Below are positions 7,310 through 16,403 of a DNA stretch of 64,000 bases, one piece after another. A program made the position numbers and the translations under genes. Below the pieces are notes generated by a model, which was not told the origin of the DNA, ran no database searches, and saw only the letters and a program-made list of their open reading frames with translations. The first letter of the stretch is position 1. Each line of letters begins with the position of its first letter. Source of the stretch: WRHT01 sp031550525 (lineage in GTDB: Bacteria; Desulfobacterota; Desulfovibrionia; Desulfovibrionales; Desulfovibrionaceae); assembly GCA_031550525.1 (NCBI GenBank), contig JAVBON010000010.1:43743-107742 (forward strand), in the 5' to 3' direction.

Positions 7310-10300
7310 GCATATCGGCGCTTTTCATACGCAGGCCTGTGGCCACCACGCTCTTGATGCTCGGATTTATGGTGGCTGGGCTTATGGCCTACCGCAGGCT
7401 GCCCATGGCGGATCTGCCCACCATTGATTACCCCACCATCATGATTAACGCCACACTCTCCGGAGCCAGCGCCGAGACCATGGCGGCCTCCGTAGCAACG
7501 CCTTTGGAAAAGCGCCTTTCTACCATTTCAGGCCTTGATTCAATGACCTCCGTTAACAGCATGAGCTCCACGCGCATTACACTGCAATTCAATTTGGAGC
7601 GTGACATAGACGCGGCGGCGCAAGACGTGCAACTGGCCCTTTCGTCCGCGCAGCGCTCATTGCCCAAAACCATGACCAGCCCGCCGAGCATGTATAAAGT
7701 CAACCCGGCGGCCAGCCCGATATTGTATATTGCCTTGGTTTCCGACACCATGCGCTTGTCTGATGTGAGCGAGTATGCTGAAAACTTTATGGCTCAGCGT
7801 ATTTCCATGCTGCAAGGGGTGGCGCAGGTAAGCGTGTACGGCGCGCAAAAGTACGCCGTGCGCATTCAGGCGGACCCGGAAACCATGGCCGCCATGGATC
7901 TGGGCATTGATGAGGTTGCCCGCGCCATAAGCAACAGCAACACCAACCTGCCGGTCGGCGTTTTGAATGGCCCGCACCGCGAGTACACCTTGCAAAGCTC
8001 CGGCAAGCTTATGAACGCGGCTGAATACCGCCCCCTTATAGTGGCCTGGCGCAACGGCGCCCCGGTTAGCCTTGAAGAAGTGGCTAAGGTGATGGACGGT
8101 GTGGAGAACGACCGGCGTAAAAGCTGGTATAACGGCAAACCTTCCATGCTTCTTGCCATTCAGCGTCAGCCAGGCACCAATACTGTTGAAGTGGTGGACA
8201 GAGTGCGGGCCATTTTGCCGGAGTTGCGCGCCCAACTGCCCGCAGCCATAGAAATGGATACCACGTTCGACCGCTCTGAAAGCATCCGCGAATCTGTGCA
8301 TGATGTTAAATTTACCATGCTGCTCACCATTTGCCTGGTAATTATGGTAATTTTCATATTTTTGCGTAATGCCAGAGCCACCTTTATTCCAAGCCTGGCC
8401 GTGCCGCTTTCTATTATAGGATCGTGCGGCGTAATGTTTTTGTTCAATTTTTCGCTGAACAACATTTCCCTTATGGCGCTTACGCTTTCCGTAGGCTTTG
8501 TGGTGGACGACGCCATAGTGATGCTGGAAAATATAGTGCGGCACATCGAGCACGGCAAAACTCCCATGCAGGCGGCGCTGGAAGGCTCGCAAGAAATAGG
8601 CTTTACCATTATTTCCATGACCATATCCCTGATTACGGTGTTTATACCAGTGCTGTTGATGGGAGGCATAGTAGGCAGACTTTTTTTCGAGTTTGCCGTT
8701 ACCATTGCGGCCGCCATTACCATATCCGGCGTGGTGGCTCTTACTCTCACGCCCATGCTGTGCAGCCGTTTTCTGCGGCCTATCGCGCGCGGCCAGATGC
8801 AGGGCGGGTTTTACGGGGCGATTGAGCGGGTTTTTAACACGGCCTTACGCGGTTATGGCGCGTCACTTGGGGTGGTAATGCGGCACAAGGGCATGGCCCT
8901 AGCCTTTTCTTTCTGCGTAATCGCGCTTACGGTTTATATGTTTGTTATGGCCCCCAAGGGCTTTTTGCCCTTTGAGGATACCGGAACCATAAATATTACC
9001 TGTGAGATTTTGCAGGGCAGTTCTTTTGAACAGGCCGTGGAGTATCAGGAAAAAGTCGCGGCAGTGGTGGAGCAGGAAAAAGATTTGACCTACTACAGCG
9101 CCACGGTTGGGGCCAGCGGGCCGCAATCTTCCATGAATTTTTTCTCGGTGCAGTTGCGCATAAAAGATAAATCCGAGCGTGACGAGAGCATCCAACAGGT
9201 TATACAGCGGTTACGCATGAAGCTGGGTCGCATACCTGGTGTACGCGTTTTTGTCAGCCAGCCAGCCCCCATACGGCTTGGGGCTTCTTCCCGCGCCCTG
9301 TATCAGTTTACTTTGCAAAGTCCGGATACCGAGGCCATGTATTTGAGCGTGGCGCCCTTTATGCGTAAAATGGCCCAGTTGCCGGGCTTTATTGATGTTA
9401 ATTCCGATCTGCAAATGAGCAACCCCGAATTGCGGGTGGATATAGATCGCGCCAAATGCGCGGCCCTGGGCCTTAACACAACCCAGGTTGAAGAGGCGCT
9501 TTCGTACGCGTACAGCACGCGCACCGTTACCACCATTTTGGCGCCTACTAACGACTATTCTGTAATTCTGGAGCTTTTGCCGGAGTTCAGGGGCGACATA
9601 AATGCCCTTAATTACCTTTATGTGCGCTCAGGCAACGGCAAGCTCATACCCCTGCGCACGGTAGTAACAACCCGCACGACTGTTGGGCCGTTATCCATAA
9701 GCCACACTGGGCAGATGAACTCCGTTACCATATCTTTCAACCTTGCGCCGGGCTATTCCGTGGGCCCGGCGGTGGAGGCGGTGGAGGCGCTTGCCTCTAC
9801 TGAGCTGCCGGATAACATCTCCACCAATTTTCAGGGCACTGCGCAGGTCTTTCAGGATTCGCTGGATAACCTGTGGCTGCTGTTGCTTATGGCCGTGGTT
9901 GTCATCTACATAGTGCTGGGCATGTTGTACGAAAGTTTCATACACCCGCTCACCATTCTTTCAGGTTTGCCCTCTGCCGCTGTTGGGGCGTTAGCCACTT
10001 TGCTGCTGTTCGGCAAAGACCTGGATATTTATGGCTTTGTGGGCATTATAATGCTTATAGGCATTGTAAAAAAGAACGCCATAATGATGATAGATTTCGC
10101 GCTGGAAGGGCAGCGCCTGCAGGGCCTTGGCATGGTTGATTCCATAGTTCAGGGCGCTCTTGTTCGCTTCAGGCCCATTATGATGACCACCCTGGCCGCC
10201 ATGATGGGCGCTGTGCCCATTGCCGTTGGGTACGGCGCCGGGGCGGAATCGCGGCAGCCGCTTGGGCTGGCTGTGGTGGGCGGGCTTTTGGTCTCGCAAT

Positions 10301-10404
10301 TTCTTACTCTGTATTTAACGCCGGTTTATTTTGTATATCTGGACAGTTTTCAAAAATGGCTTGGGCGCATTGGCAAAAAAAACAGCGCACTTGAACATAA
10401 TTAG
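7306..10404 (+). CDS. RND-family multidrug efflux pump, inner-membrane subunit
   Basis: 1032 residues, the usual AcrB/MdtB/MdtC length. Starts SISALFIRRPVATTLLMLG, the standard first transmembrane helix of hydrophobe/amphiphile exporters, with large porter loops after TM1 and TM7. TM4 carries the proton-relay pair GFVVDDAIVMLENI (two Asp) and TM10 has GIVKKNAIMMIDFA with the conserved Lys. It uses proton motive force to move hydrophobic or amphiphilic compounds outwards. One inner-membrane subunit only, so a homotrimer is expected. It may be controlled by the two-component pair that follows, inferred from place only. Confidence 0.95.
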   Translation: MSISALFIRRPVATTLLMLGFMVAGLMAYRRLPMADLPTIDYPTIMINATLSGASAETMAASVATPLEKRLSTISGLDSMTSVNSMSSTRITLQFNLERDIDAAAQDVQLALSSAQRSLPKTMTSPPSMYKVNPAASPILYIALVSDTMRLSDVSEYAENFMAQRISMLQGVAQVSVYGAQKYAVRIQADPETMAAMDLGIDEVARAISNSNTNLPVGVLNGPHREYTLQSSGKLMNAAEYRPLIVAWRNGAPVSLEEVAKVMDGVENDRRKSWYNGKPSMLLAIQRQPGTNTVEVVDRVRAILPELRAQLPAAIEMDTTFDRSESIRESVHDVKFTMLLTICLVIMVIFIFLRNARATFIPSLAVPLSIIGSCGVMFLFNFSLNNISLMALTLSVGFVVDDAIVMLENIVRHIEHGKTPMQAALEGSQEIGFTIISMTISLITVFIPVLLMGGIVGRLFFEFAVTIAAAITISGVVALTLTPMLCSRFLRPIARGQMQGGFYGAIERVFNTALRGYGASLGVVMRHKGMALAFSFCVIALTVYMFVMAPKGFLPFEDTGTINITCEILQGSSFEQAVEYQEKVAAVVEQEKDLTYYSATVGASGPQSSMNFFSVQLRIKDKSERDESIQQVIQRLRMKLGRIPGVRVFVSQPAPIRLGASSRALYQFTLQSPDTEAMYLSVAPFMRKMAQLPGFIDVNSDLQMSNPELRVDIDRAKCAALGLNTTQVEEALSYAYSTRTVTTILAPTNDYSVILELLPEFRGDINALNYLYVRSGNGKLIPLRTVVTTRTTVGPLSISHTGQMNSVTISFNLAPGYSVGPAVEAVEALASTELPDNISTNFQGTAQVFQDSLDNLWLLLLMAVVVIYIVLGMLYESFIHPLTILSGLPSAAVGALATLLLFGKDLDIYGFVGIIMLIGIVKKNAIMMIDFALEGQRLQGLGMVDSIVQGALVRFRPIMMTTLAAMMGAVPIAVGYGAGAESRQPLGLAVVGGLLVSQFLTLYLTPVYFVYLDSFQKWLGRIGKKNSALEHN

Positions 10405-10447
10405 TATATTGCCGTTTTATGCCTGCCTTTGTTCCGCAATGGCTTGA

Positions 10448-10492
10448 CGTATATTTTAAAAGCCGCCGCTCCAGCGGCTTTTAAAATATACG
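10448..10492 (+). terminator. Terminator after RND operon
   Basis: Perfect 19-bp arms 10448-10466 and 10474-10492 with a 7-base loop. The outer parts are AT-only, so A- and T-tracts flank the GC core, giving a bidirectional-type terminator between the pump gene and the regulator gene. Confidence 0.8.
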
Positions 10493-10619
10493 AGAACAGC
10501 AATGCAGCCGGTAACAATTTGTAACTAATGTTTGTAGGCCATGTTTTTATAGCGCCGTATTGGGTAGGGTGTGCATATGGCGCGGTGTTTTTTGTGTAAT
10601 TAAACAACTGGGAATAGTA

Positions 10620-11327
10620 ATGGCCGATATTTTGATTATAGACGATGACGAGGAGCTTTTCAGTCTTTTGGAAGAATACCTTGAGGACGAGGGCTTCTCC
10701 TGCGTATGCTGCGCCAAGCCGGAAGACGGCTTGCAAAAAATTGCATCCTATAATTTCGATATACTTATTCTGAATGTAATGCTGCCGGGAATAAACGGGT
10801 TTGAAGTGCTGCGCAGGATTCGCGCCGACAAAAACAAGGCCGATCTGCCGGTTTTGATGCTCATGGCCAGAGGGGAAGAAATAGACCGGGTTGTGGGGCT
10901 TGAAATGGGCGCGGATGATTATTTGGCAAAACCATTCAGCCCAAGGGAACTTGTGGCCAGGCTCCGGGCTATTTTGCGCCGTGCCGCGCGCCCCAAAGCT
11001 GAGGTGCAGGCCGCCGCGGCGCGTCAGATTGAGAATTTGCTCATAAATCCGGCCTCATTATATGTTATGGCGCAGGGGGTTAAAAAGGATTTGAGCGTAT
11101 CTGAGTTGCGCCTTTTGACGCACCTTGTGCAGAATGCCGGGCAGGTTGTAAGTCGCGACTTTCTTTATACTTACATTTTCGGGCATCCGGCTTACCCCAT
11201 GGATCGCAGCCTGGATATGCTGGTGAGCAGGCTGCGCAGAAAGCTGGGCGCGCGGCCTGACGGAGGCGAGCGCATAAAAGCCGCGCGTGGAGAAGGATAT
11301 ATGTACTTGCTGGCTGGCGAGATTTAA
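10620..11327 (+). CDS. OmpR-type response regulator lacking the phospho-acceptor Asp
   Basis: 235 residues from ATG 10620 (GGGA upstream); ADILIIDDDEEL is the normal receiver start. The receiver is followed by an OmpR winged-helix domain (about 140-233, ending RIKAARGEGYMYL). The acidic pocket and Lys104 (LAKPF) are kept, but the residue normally phosphorylated is Asn52 (ILNVMLPGING, codon AAT) and the conserved Thr/Ser switch is Met82 (LMARGEE). The protein therefore probably cannot accept phosphate at the usual site and may work constitutively or by another input. The intact kinase gene starts two bases after its stop. Likely targets are the RND operon just upstream or itself. Confidence 0.9.
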   Translation: MADILIIDDDEELFSLLEEYLEDEGFSCVCCAKPEDGLQKIASYNFDILILNVMLPGINGFEVLRRIRADKNKADLPVLMLMARGEEIDRVVGLEMGADDYLAKPFSPRELVARLRAILRRAARPKAEVQAAAARQIENLLINPASLYVMAQGVKKDLSVSELRLLTHLVQNAGQVVSRDFLYTYIFGHPAYPMDRSLDMLVSRLRRKLGARPDGGERIKAARGEGYMYLLAGEI

Positions 11328-11329
11328 TT

Positions 11330-12391
11330 ATGACACACAGCCGTTTCGATTTTTTGCCGCTTTTCTGGAAGCTGTATATATTTATCGTTGCCATGATGGT
11401 TTTTGTGGTGGGGTTGGCCGAGTTTATTTTGGAGCCTTTAGCGGAAAATATGCTTGCGACGCACTTGGGGTTGGAAGAGCCGTGGGGAGAAGTGCTGATT
11501 TGGATAATAAGCATTTTTGTACCGGCCTTGGCCTGCGGGTATATATTTTCTAAAATGGTCACTGCAAGGATGGAAAAGTTGACCAGAGTGTCAAAAGCTT
11601 TGGCCCACGGAAATTTTAAGGCAAGGTTGCCGGTTATGGGCAATGAGAAAGATGCCTTTGACGTGATGGCGCAAAATTTTAACGAGATGGCCGAGGCCAT
11701 TGAAGGGCAGTTTCGTAACGAGCGCAGGCTCCTTGCCGATATATCGCACGAGCTGCGCTCGCCCCTGACGCGTATGACCATTGCGGCGGAGTTGCTTCCG
11801 CGCAGGCGGGGCCAGGCTGGAGCGGAGAGCATAATGATGCGGCTTAACCGCGAAATAGAGCGCATGAACGAGCTTGTGGCGCTGCTGCTTGCTCAGGGCA
11901 GGGATAAACTGCTGTATTATGATACAGCCCACGTAGTGGATTTGCGTGAAGTATTGGGCGGGTTGGTGGAAGATTTTACCTTGCAGGGCGAAATGCAGAA
12001 TAAGCGCATAGAATTAACCTTGCAAGGCGAACTTACCATTGTGGGCAGCCCGTTGCTTTTACAGCGCGTATTCAGCAATTTGCTTTCAAACGCAATGTTT
12101 TATATGCCAACAGGCAGCAAGGTGGAAATAAGCGCTGTCGGCACGGCCGAGGGCGTTACTATAACTGTGCGAGATTATGGGCCTGGTGTGCCCGATGAGC
12201 AGTTGCAGGATATTTTCCGGGCCTTTTACCGTGTGGATAACTCGCGTGCAAGAACAAGCGGGGGAGTGGGCCTGGGGCTGGCCCTTGTAAGAGAGGCCGT
12301 GATGGCGCATAACGGCTCCGTTGAGGCTGAAAATTCCCGCCCCGGCTTATTGGTACGCGTTTTGCTGCCAGCCGCCACAATTAATAACTGA
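11330..12391 (+). CDS. Sensor histidine kinase, CpxA/HAMP type
   Basis: 353 residues. Two membrane helices (about 13-30 and 52-70) frame a periplasmic loop of only about 20 residues, too short for a folded sensor domain, so it probably senses the membrane itself. HAMP (about 70-125) is followed by HisKA with DISHELRSPL (phospho-accepting His) and a complete HATPase: N box NLLSNAMFYM, G1 DYGPGVP, F box FRAFYRVD, G2 GGVGLGLAL. The kinase is thus intact although the regulator encoded just before lacks its Asp. The pair is co-transcribed (2-base gap). Confidence 0.92.
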   Translation: MTHSRFDFLPLFWKLYIFIVAMMVFVVGLAEFILEPLAENMLATHLGLEEPWGEVLIWIISIFVPALACGYIFSKMVTARMEKLTRVSKALAHGNFKARLPVMGNEKDAFDVMAQNFNEMAEAIEGQFRNERRLLADISHELRSPLTRMTIAAELLPRRRGQAGAESIMMRLNREIERMNELVALLLAQGRDKLLYYDTAHVVDLREVLGGLVEDFTLQGEMQNKRIELTLQGELTIVGSPLLLQRVFSNLLSNAMFYMPTGSKVEISAVGTAEGVTITVRDYGPGVPDEQLQDIFRAFYRVDNSRARTSGGVGLGLALVREAVMAHNGSVEAENSRPGLLVRVLLPAATINN

Positions 12392-12415
12392 TATTTTTTA
12401 GGGAGCAAAAATCCC

Positions 12416-12943
12416 CTAGTCCAGCTTGAAATCAACCTTGATTTTATACATTTGCGTGGCAGGCAGGTTGAGAATTTTAATGCCGGTGTTTTGCTCTATA
12501 TCGGCCAATTCTGCCAGGGCTGATTCCCACGAGGGCGCAATCAGGGTAAACCATATGTTGTAGGCGTGGTTGCGCAGGTAGTTGTGTGTTACGCCGGGGC
12601 GTTTGTTCACGTTTGCGATAAAGGCTTCCTTTTTATCCTCCGGCACCTTGGCCGCGCACAGGGTGCTGCGAAAGCCCAGCTTGCCGGACTGAAAATTTGC
12701 CCCCAGCCTGCGGATTATCTTTTTGGCCCGCAGGGCGCGCACTCTGGCCAAAGTTTCCGATTCCGTAATGCCAAGCTGCGCGCCCAATATGGCGTAAGGG
12801 CGGCTTTCCAGCGGAAAGCCCGACTGGATTATGCTGAGCAGTTTTCTATCGGTATCGTCAAGGTTTTCACCGGCTCCCAAGCCGGCGTCAATTTGCCCGC
12901 CGTCCAGTTCCGCCTGATTCTGTATGGTATTTATATCGCTCAT
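12416..12943 (-). CDS. Siroheme decarboxylase subunit (AhbA/AhbB, Lrp/AsnC-like)
   Basis: 175 residues. After a 28-residue acidic lead, residues about 30-75 form an AsnC-type helix-turn-helix (LDDTDRKLLSIIQSGFPLES...YAILGAQLGITESETLARV) and 85-175 the RAM-like domain (GVTHNYLRNHAYNIWFTL). In this family the fold is an enzyme: AhbA and AhbB together remove two carboxyl groups from siroheme to give 12,18-didecarboxysiroheme. The partner subunit is not in this window; I cannot say firmly which of the two this is. It lies at the end of the heme operon, 57 bases after ahbD. The stop is in a CTAG next to a small hairpin shared with the converging kinase gene. Confidence 0.85.
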   Translation of the reverse strand: MSDINTIQNQAELDGGQIDAGLGAGENLDDTDRKLLSIIQSGFPLESRPYAILGAQLGITESETLARVRALRAKKIIRRLGANFQSGKLGFRSTLCAAKVPEDKKEAFIANVNKRPGVTHNYLRNHAYNIWFTLIAPSWESALAELADIEQNTGIKILNLPATQMYKIKVDFKLD

Positions 12944-13000
12944 ATAATTCCACCCTATTCGCTAGATATCAAAACCGCTACGCCAACCATATGGTGCGCA

Positions 13001-14275
13001 TCAGTCTTTTTTTGCCTTAACCGGCGTGTAGTTACACAGCGGTTCCTCGGCCATGTGTTTGCCCGTAAGGCTGTAAGCTCTGGCACGGCAGCCGCCGCAA
13101 ACCTTGTGGTATTCGCACACGCCGCATTTGCCTTCATATTCCTGCTGGTTGCGGAACTGCAAGAATGGTTTGGATTTACGCCATATTTCAGGGAAGGGCG
13201 TTTCCAGCACATGGCCGCAGTCCAGCTCAAGGTAGCCGCAGGGCTGCACCTGCCCTGTGTGGCTTATAAAGCAGAAGCCTGTGCCGCCAAGGCACCCTCT
13301 GGTCATTGCGTCCATGCCAAAGGTATCCGGCGTTACGGCAACGCCTTCGGCCTTGGCCCGCTGGCGCATTATGCGGTAGTAGTGCGGGGCGCAGGTGGCC
13401 TTAAGATGCATGCTGGTGCTTTTGCGGAAGTCGTAAAACCAGTTGAGCACTTCTTCGTATTCCTCAGCGGTTATGACCTGATCCTGAATCTCCGCGCCGC
13501 GCCCCATGGGCACCAGCAGGAAGATGTGCCAGGCTTCGGCCCCCAGCTTGTCCGCCAGTTTGAAAATATCCTTGAAGCTGTGCAGGTTGTTTTTGGTTAC
13601 AGTGGTGTTTAGCTGAAAGCCTATGCCTTGGTCTTTAAGGTACTGTATGCCACGCATGGAGGCTTCAAAAGCGCCCGGCGTGCCGCGAAACTCATCGTGG
13701 CTGGCGTCGTCGGCTCCGTCTATGGAAATGGAGCAGCGCTGAATGCCGCTGGCCTTCATTTCCCGCGCTTTTTCAGGCGTAATCAGCGTGCCGTTTGGGG
13801 CCATTACGCAACGCAGGCCTTTGGAACCGGCGTAACGCACCAGATCAAACACATCCGGCCGCATCAGGGGCTCGCCGCCGGTGAAAATGATTATGGGGTC
13901 GCCGCACTCTTTAAAGGTATCTATAAGGGCCTTGGCCTGGGCATTATCCAACTCGCCGGGGTAGGGCTCTGGGTGCGCTTCGGCCCGGCAGTGCTTGCAG
14001 GCCAGGTTACAACGGCGGGTTACCTCCCAGGCTATCAGGCGCAGCTTGGGCGTGCCGTCTGGCAGGGTGCGGGCGGAGTGATCTGTATGCCCCATATGCG
14101 GCTTGCCGCCTGGGTGCCCCACGGCTGAAGCGAGATGGGAAGCGCCAGCGCCGCCGGAGTGCCCCATAGCGGCGGAGTGTTGCCCGCCAGCGCCGCTCTG
14201 TTTGCCGCCAGCGGCTTCACCAGCCTGCGCTTCAGGCATATGCCCGCCTATATGCAAGTTATCGGAGCTACACAT
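13001..14275 (-). CDS. ahbD: Heme b synthase AhbD (radical SAM, SPASM-type)
   Basis: 424 residues. CNLACKHC (Cys89, 93, 96) binds the radical-SAM 4Fe-4S cluster, FTGGEPLMRPD is the SAM-binding GGEP motif, and the C-terminal CGVCEYHKVCGGCRARA plus nearby Cys bind auxiliary cluster(s). AhbD converts Fe-coproporphyrin III to heme by oxidative decarboxylation of two propionates. The ATG at 14275 overlaps the hemB stop (TGATG). The first 66 residues are unusual: Gly/Ala-rich with nine His, like a metal- or heme-binding tail. A later start would remove part of it, but only this start is translationally coupled. Confidence 0.9.
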   Translation of the reverse strand: MCSSDNLHIGGHMPEAQAGEAAGGKQSGAGGQHSAAMGHSGGAGASHLASAVGHPGGKPHMGHTDHSARTLPDGTPKLRLIAWEVTRRCNLACKHCRAEAHPEPYPGELDNAQAKALIDTFKECGDPIIIFTGGEPLMRPDVFDLVRYAGSKGLRCVMAPNGTLITPEKAREMKASGIQRCSISIDGADDASHDEFRGTPGAFEASMRGIQYLKDQGIGFQLNTTVTKNNLHSFKDIFKLADKLGAEAWHIFLLVPMGRGAEIQDQVITAEEYEEVLNWFYDFRKSTSMHLKATCAPHYYRIMRQRAKAEGVAVTPDTFGMDAMTRGCLGGTGFCFISHTGQVQPCGYLELDCGHVLETPFPEIWRKSKPFLQFRNQQEYEGKCGVCEYHKVCGGCRARAYSLTGKHMAEEPLCNYTPVKAKKD

Positions 14276-15258
14276 CAGATTAACCCTTTGGCCAGCAGAT
14301 CTTCGGCGAAATAGCTGATAATAAGGTCCGCCCCGGCGCGTTTTATGCCTATGAGCGATTCAAGAGCCACGGCGGTTTCATCCACCCAGCCGTTGGCGCC
14401 GGCGGCCTTGATCATGGAAAATTCGCCGCTTACCTGATAGGCGACTACTGGTTTGTCAAAAGAATCGCGCACTTCGCGGATAATGTCGAGGTATGGCCCG
14501 GCTGGTTTTACTATAAGCATGTCGGCGTCTTCCAACACATCGGCGGCGGCTTCGCGCATGGCCTCGCGCCGGTTGGCAGGGTCCATCTGGTAGCTTTTGC
14601 GGTCGCCGGATTGCGGGGCCGATTCCGCAGCCTCGCGGAATGGCCCGTAAAAGGCCGAGGCGTATTTTACAGCATAAGACATTACGGGCAGGTTTATAAA
14701 GCCGTTGTCGTCCAAAGCTTCGCGAATGGCCAGCACGCGGCCGTCCATCATGTCGGAGGGAGCCACGATGTCCGCCCCTGCTTTGGCGTGTGAAACGGCG
14801 GTTTTGGCTAAAAGCTCGAGGGTGGGGTCGTTAAGCACTTCGCCTGTGGGGCTTAAAAGCCCGCAGTGCCCGTGGGATGTATATTCGCACAGGCATACGT
14901 CAGTAACCACAATCAGTTTGTTGCCGTGGCGTTTTTTCAGCATTTTGCAGGCTTGCTGCACAATGCCGTTTTCCGCATAGCCGCCGGAGCCGACCGGATC
15001 TTTTTTAGCCGGAATGCCGAACAGAATGACGGATTTAAGGCCAGTAGCCACCGCCTCCGCCACTTGTTTGTCCAGTTCGTCCAGCGAAAGCTGGAACACG
15101 CCGGGCATGGAGCTTATGGCTTTGCGCACGCCTTTCTGGTCTGTTTCCACCACAAAGTACGGCATAATCAAATCGCTGGGGCGCAGTACTGTTTCACGCA
15201 CAAGCTCGCGCATTAAGGGGCTGGTGCGCAGGCGTCTGCCTCTGAAAAATTCGCTCAT
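14275..15258 (-). CDS. hemB: Porphobilinogen synthase (delta-aminolevulinate dehydratase)
   Basis: 327 residues, full length. Condenses two 5-aminolevulinates to porphobilinogen. The Schiff-base lysines are Lys198 (SYAVKYASAFYGPF) and Lys251 (MLIVKPAGPYLD). The zinc site has its three cysteines (VCLCEYTSHGHCG, Cys122, 124, 132), so this is the zinc-dependent type. It sits between the two Ahb radical-SAM genes, consistent with supply of tetrapyrrole to the siroheme-to-heme branch. GAGGATATT precedes the ATG. Overlaps ahbD by one base. Confidence 0.97.
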   Translation of the reverse strand: MSEFFRGRRLRTSPLMRELVRETVLRPSDLIMPYFVVETDQKGVRKAISSMPGVFQLSLDELDKQVAEAVATGLKSVILFGIPAKKDPVGSGGYAENGIVQQACKMLKKRHGNKLIVVTDVCLCEYTSHGHCGLLSPTGEVLNDPTLELLAKTAVSHAKAGADIVAPSDMMDGRVLAIREALDDNGFINLPVMSYAVKYASAFYGPFREAAESAPQSGDRKSYQMDPANRREAMREAAADVLEDADMLIVKPAGPYLDIIREVRDSFDKPVVAYQVSGEFSMIKAAGANGWVDETAVALESLIGIKRAGADLIISYFAEDLLAKGLI

Positions 15259-15273
15259 AATATCCTCGAAACG

Positions 15274-16200
15274 TTAATTTTGTTGTTTGTTTGTGACTAA
15301 TTGCGGCTGCCGCGCGTGGGTTGACCGGCTAAAAAGCCACAGCCCCGCGCAAATTACGGCCCCGCCCACAAATGTTCCCATGCCCGGCAGCTCGTCCAGC
15401 CAAAAATAACACAGCACAAGCGCCAGAAACGGAGTGAGGAACATGTAGTTAACCACGGAACTGGTGCTTCCGGCAATGCTTAAAGCCTTTGTCCAGCACA
15501 AAATGCCTATGGCGCTGGGCACAAGGCCCATAAAAACCGCCAGTATCTGGCTATGCGGCGGGGCCGCCGCAAATTGCGCCGCGGCCACGGGCATAAAGGG
15601 TAACGAAAGCAGAGCGGCGGCTATGAAGCAGTAGCCGGTGATTTGCACCGGCGTGTAATGCGCGCCGCGCGCCCGGCGCGAAAGATGGCGCTGGATTATG
15701 TTACAGAGGCTGATGCATATGGCCGCGCCCAGCGTCCAGAATATTCCAGTGTTTATGGTAAGGCTTTGCCCCCACAGCGATAGAACGGCGGTTCCGGCAA
15801 AAGCCAGAGCCAGAGCGCCCCAGGCCGCCAGGGGCAGTTTTTCGGCAAATATAAATGTAGCCAGCAGGGCCGAAACAAGCGGGGTGGTGGCCAGCAAAAT
15901 GGAGCTGGTGGCCCCGTTTATGGTTTCCAGCCCATGGTTGAATATAGCCATATAAAAGGTAAAGCCCAAAAAGCCCGCCAGCAGAAAAAACGGAAAGTCT
16001 TTTATGGCAGGGAGACGCGCGTGTCTAAACAGCAGCAAGGCCGCAAAAAAGGCCGCCGCAACGGTGTTGCGGATAACCCCAAGCTCGGTCGCTCCTATGT
16101 AGCCTTCCAGCATAATGGCGCGTGCGCCAGCGTAGGGTATGCTCCATAAAGCAACCGTAGCCAGAGCGTAAAAATGGCTTTTGGGTATTGAGTTCAGCAT
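15274..16200 (-). CDS. EamA/DMT-superfamily transporter
   Basis: 308 residues with ten predicted membrane helices in two EamA repeats (about 10-140 and 150-290); the pattern GVIRNTVAAAFFAALLL and ATTPLVSALLATFIFAEKLPL is characteristic, repeated as FLTPFLALVLCYFWLDELPG. Family members export amino acids and metabolites. It is placed inside the heme operon, 15 bases before hemB, so it is co-transcribed; export of 5-aminolevulinate, a porphyrin or an unrelated metabolite would all fit and none is shown by sequence. Confidence 0.88.
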   Translation of the reverse strand: MLNSIPKSHFYALATVALWSIPYAGARAIMLEGYIGATELGVIRNTVAAAFFAALLLFRHARLPAIKDFPFFLLAGFLGFTFYMAIFNHGLETINGATSSILLATTPLVSALLATFIFAEKLPLAAWGALALAFAGTAVLSLWGQSLTINTGIFWTLGAAICISLCNIIQRHLSRRARGAHYTPVQITGYCFIAAALLSLPFMPVAAAQFAAAPPHSQILAVFMGLVPSAIGILCWTKALSIAGSTSSVVNYMFLTPFLALVLCYFWLDELPGMGTFVGGAVICAGLWLFSRSTHARQPQLVTNKQQN

Positions 16201-16354
16201 GATCCGGCTCGAAAACAGATTATTGGAAACCCTACTTTTACAACAGTTGCGGGGTCAAGGGGGCTCAAAATTAGCACCCCTACGGTCCCGCACGCTATAT
16301 AGCTCTCCAGCCAAAAAGTGTTGCACTTTCGCGGTACGGGCTACACTTGCGGAG

Positions 16355-16373
16355 TCCGGGGCAGCGCCCCGGA
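16355..16373. repeat. GC-rich extragenic palindrome
   Basis: Perfect 8-bp arms 16355-16362 and 16366-16373 (TCCGGGGC and its complement) around AGC, in the 203-base gap between ahbC and the transporter gene. There is no T-run. The GGGGC-loop-GCCCC form resembles REP-type palindromes; the rest of the gap shows nothing recognisable. Confidence 0.5.
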
Positions 16374-16403
16374 TCTCACAAATCTGTCTTAGTCCGCTGT
16401 GCC

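Noticed and set aside
12395..12418. Another CTAG element between the kinase and siroheme decarboxylase genes
   Set aside because: There is a small AGGGA/TCCCT hairpin and a CTAG at the stop, but no terminal repeats and too little length.
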